The notes under the pieces: generated by a model
Database searches by the model: none
What the model was told of the DNA's origin: nothing
What the model saw: the letters and a program-made list of their open reading frames with translations, nothing else
Made by a program: the position numbers and the translations under genes
Shown: piece after piece, positions 63,955 to 64,000 of the stretch
Layout: every line of letters starts with the position of its first letter
How positions within the stretch are numbered: position 1 is the stretch's first letter
Source: Doris montereyensis
Taxonomy: Eukaryota > Mollusca > Gastropoda > Nudibranchia > Dorididae
Assembly: GCA_037039925.1 (NCBI GenBank)
Contig: JAXRKP010000859.1
Location: 51,001-115,000 of the forward strand
Length of the DNA stretch: 64,000 nucleotides
Reading direction: 5' to 3'

Positions 63955-64000
63955 CCCTCATAGAGCAGCAAGTCTGACGCAGGTCCGTGTTTTTTACTCC
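63955..64000 (+). mobile_element. SINE3 fragment at the right edge
   Basis: It carries gtctgacgcaggt and gtttttactcc, the family centre. The copy continues past the window. Confidence 0.6.

Overview
The window is animal nuclear DNA, most likely from a mollusc or another lophotrochozoan. The evidence is two split animal genes with GT/AG introns, tRNA-derived SINEs, decayed non-LTR retrotransposons, and an extreme load of microsatellites and minisatellites. The species call is inference. There is no bacterial-style gene organisation, no CRISPR array and no operon. Most long open frames in the window are artefacts of simple repeats.

Two protein-coding genes can be reconstructed, both on the minus strand. 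(1) The 5' part of UCHL5/UCH37, a proteasome- and INO80-associated deubiquitinase, occupies 2750-8793. It has four exons, including the initiator ATG and the catalytic-cysteine exon, and the rest runs off the left edge. (2) A villin-like actin-binding gene lies between 23216 and about 62.4 kb. At least 22 clear exons and two tentative ones encode six gelsolin repeats, a linker and a C-terminal villin headpiece ending in a stop codon at 23216-23218. At least one 5' exon was not found. Splice sites and protein similarity are well preserved. However, about half of the villin exons carry small indels that break the frame, and one carries a stop codon. This means either a low-accuracy assembly or a young pseudogene; the sequence alone cannot decide.

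Layout from left to right: 0.2-1.0 kb, 38-bp array; 1.5-2.1 kb, LINE endonuclease fragment; 2.7-8.8 kb, UCHL5 with arrays and LINE fragments in its introns; 8.8-23.2 kb, gene-poor DNA with SINEs, (AGT)n, (AAT)n and a 0.9-kb (GA)n tract; 23.2-62.4 kb, villin, where nearly every larger intron holds tandem arrays and SINEs; 62.4-63.1 kb, possible villin promoter side; 63.09-63.85 kb, a very homogeneous 72-bp satellite.

Four SINE families recur, here called SINE1 to SINE4. Almost all copies lie on the plus strand, antisense to both genes. Several tandem arrays can be traced to the sequence they grew from: the end of UCHL5 exon 3 with its splice donor, the donor region of villin exon v19, the interior and ends of SINEs, and a segment of a LINE reverse-transcriptase-type ORF. 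In three places an array is interleaved, in order, with pieces of its own flank. That looks more like a consensus or assembly artefact than biology.

I found no convincing new biological system. The most useful observations are the traceable array origins, the duplicated splice donors, and the combined evidence about assembly quality.
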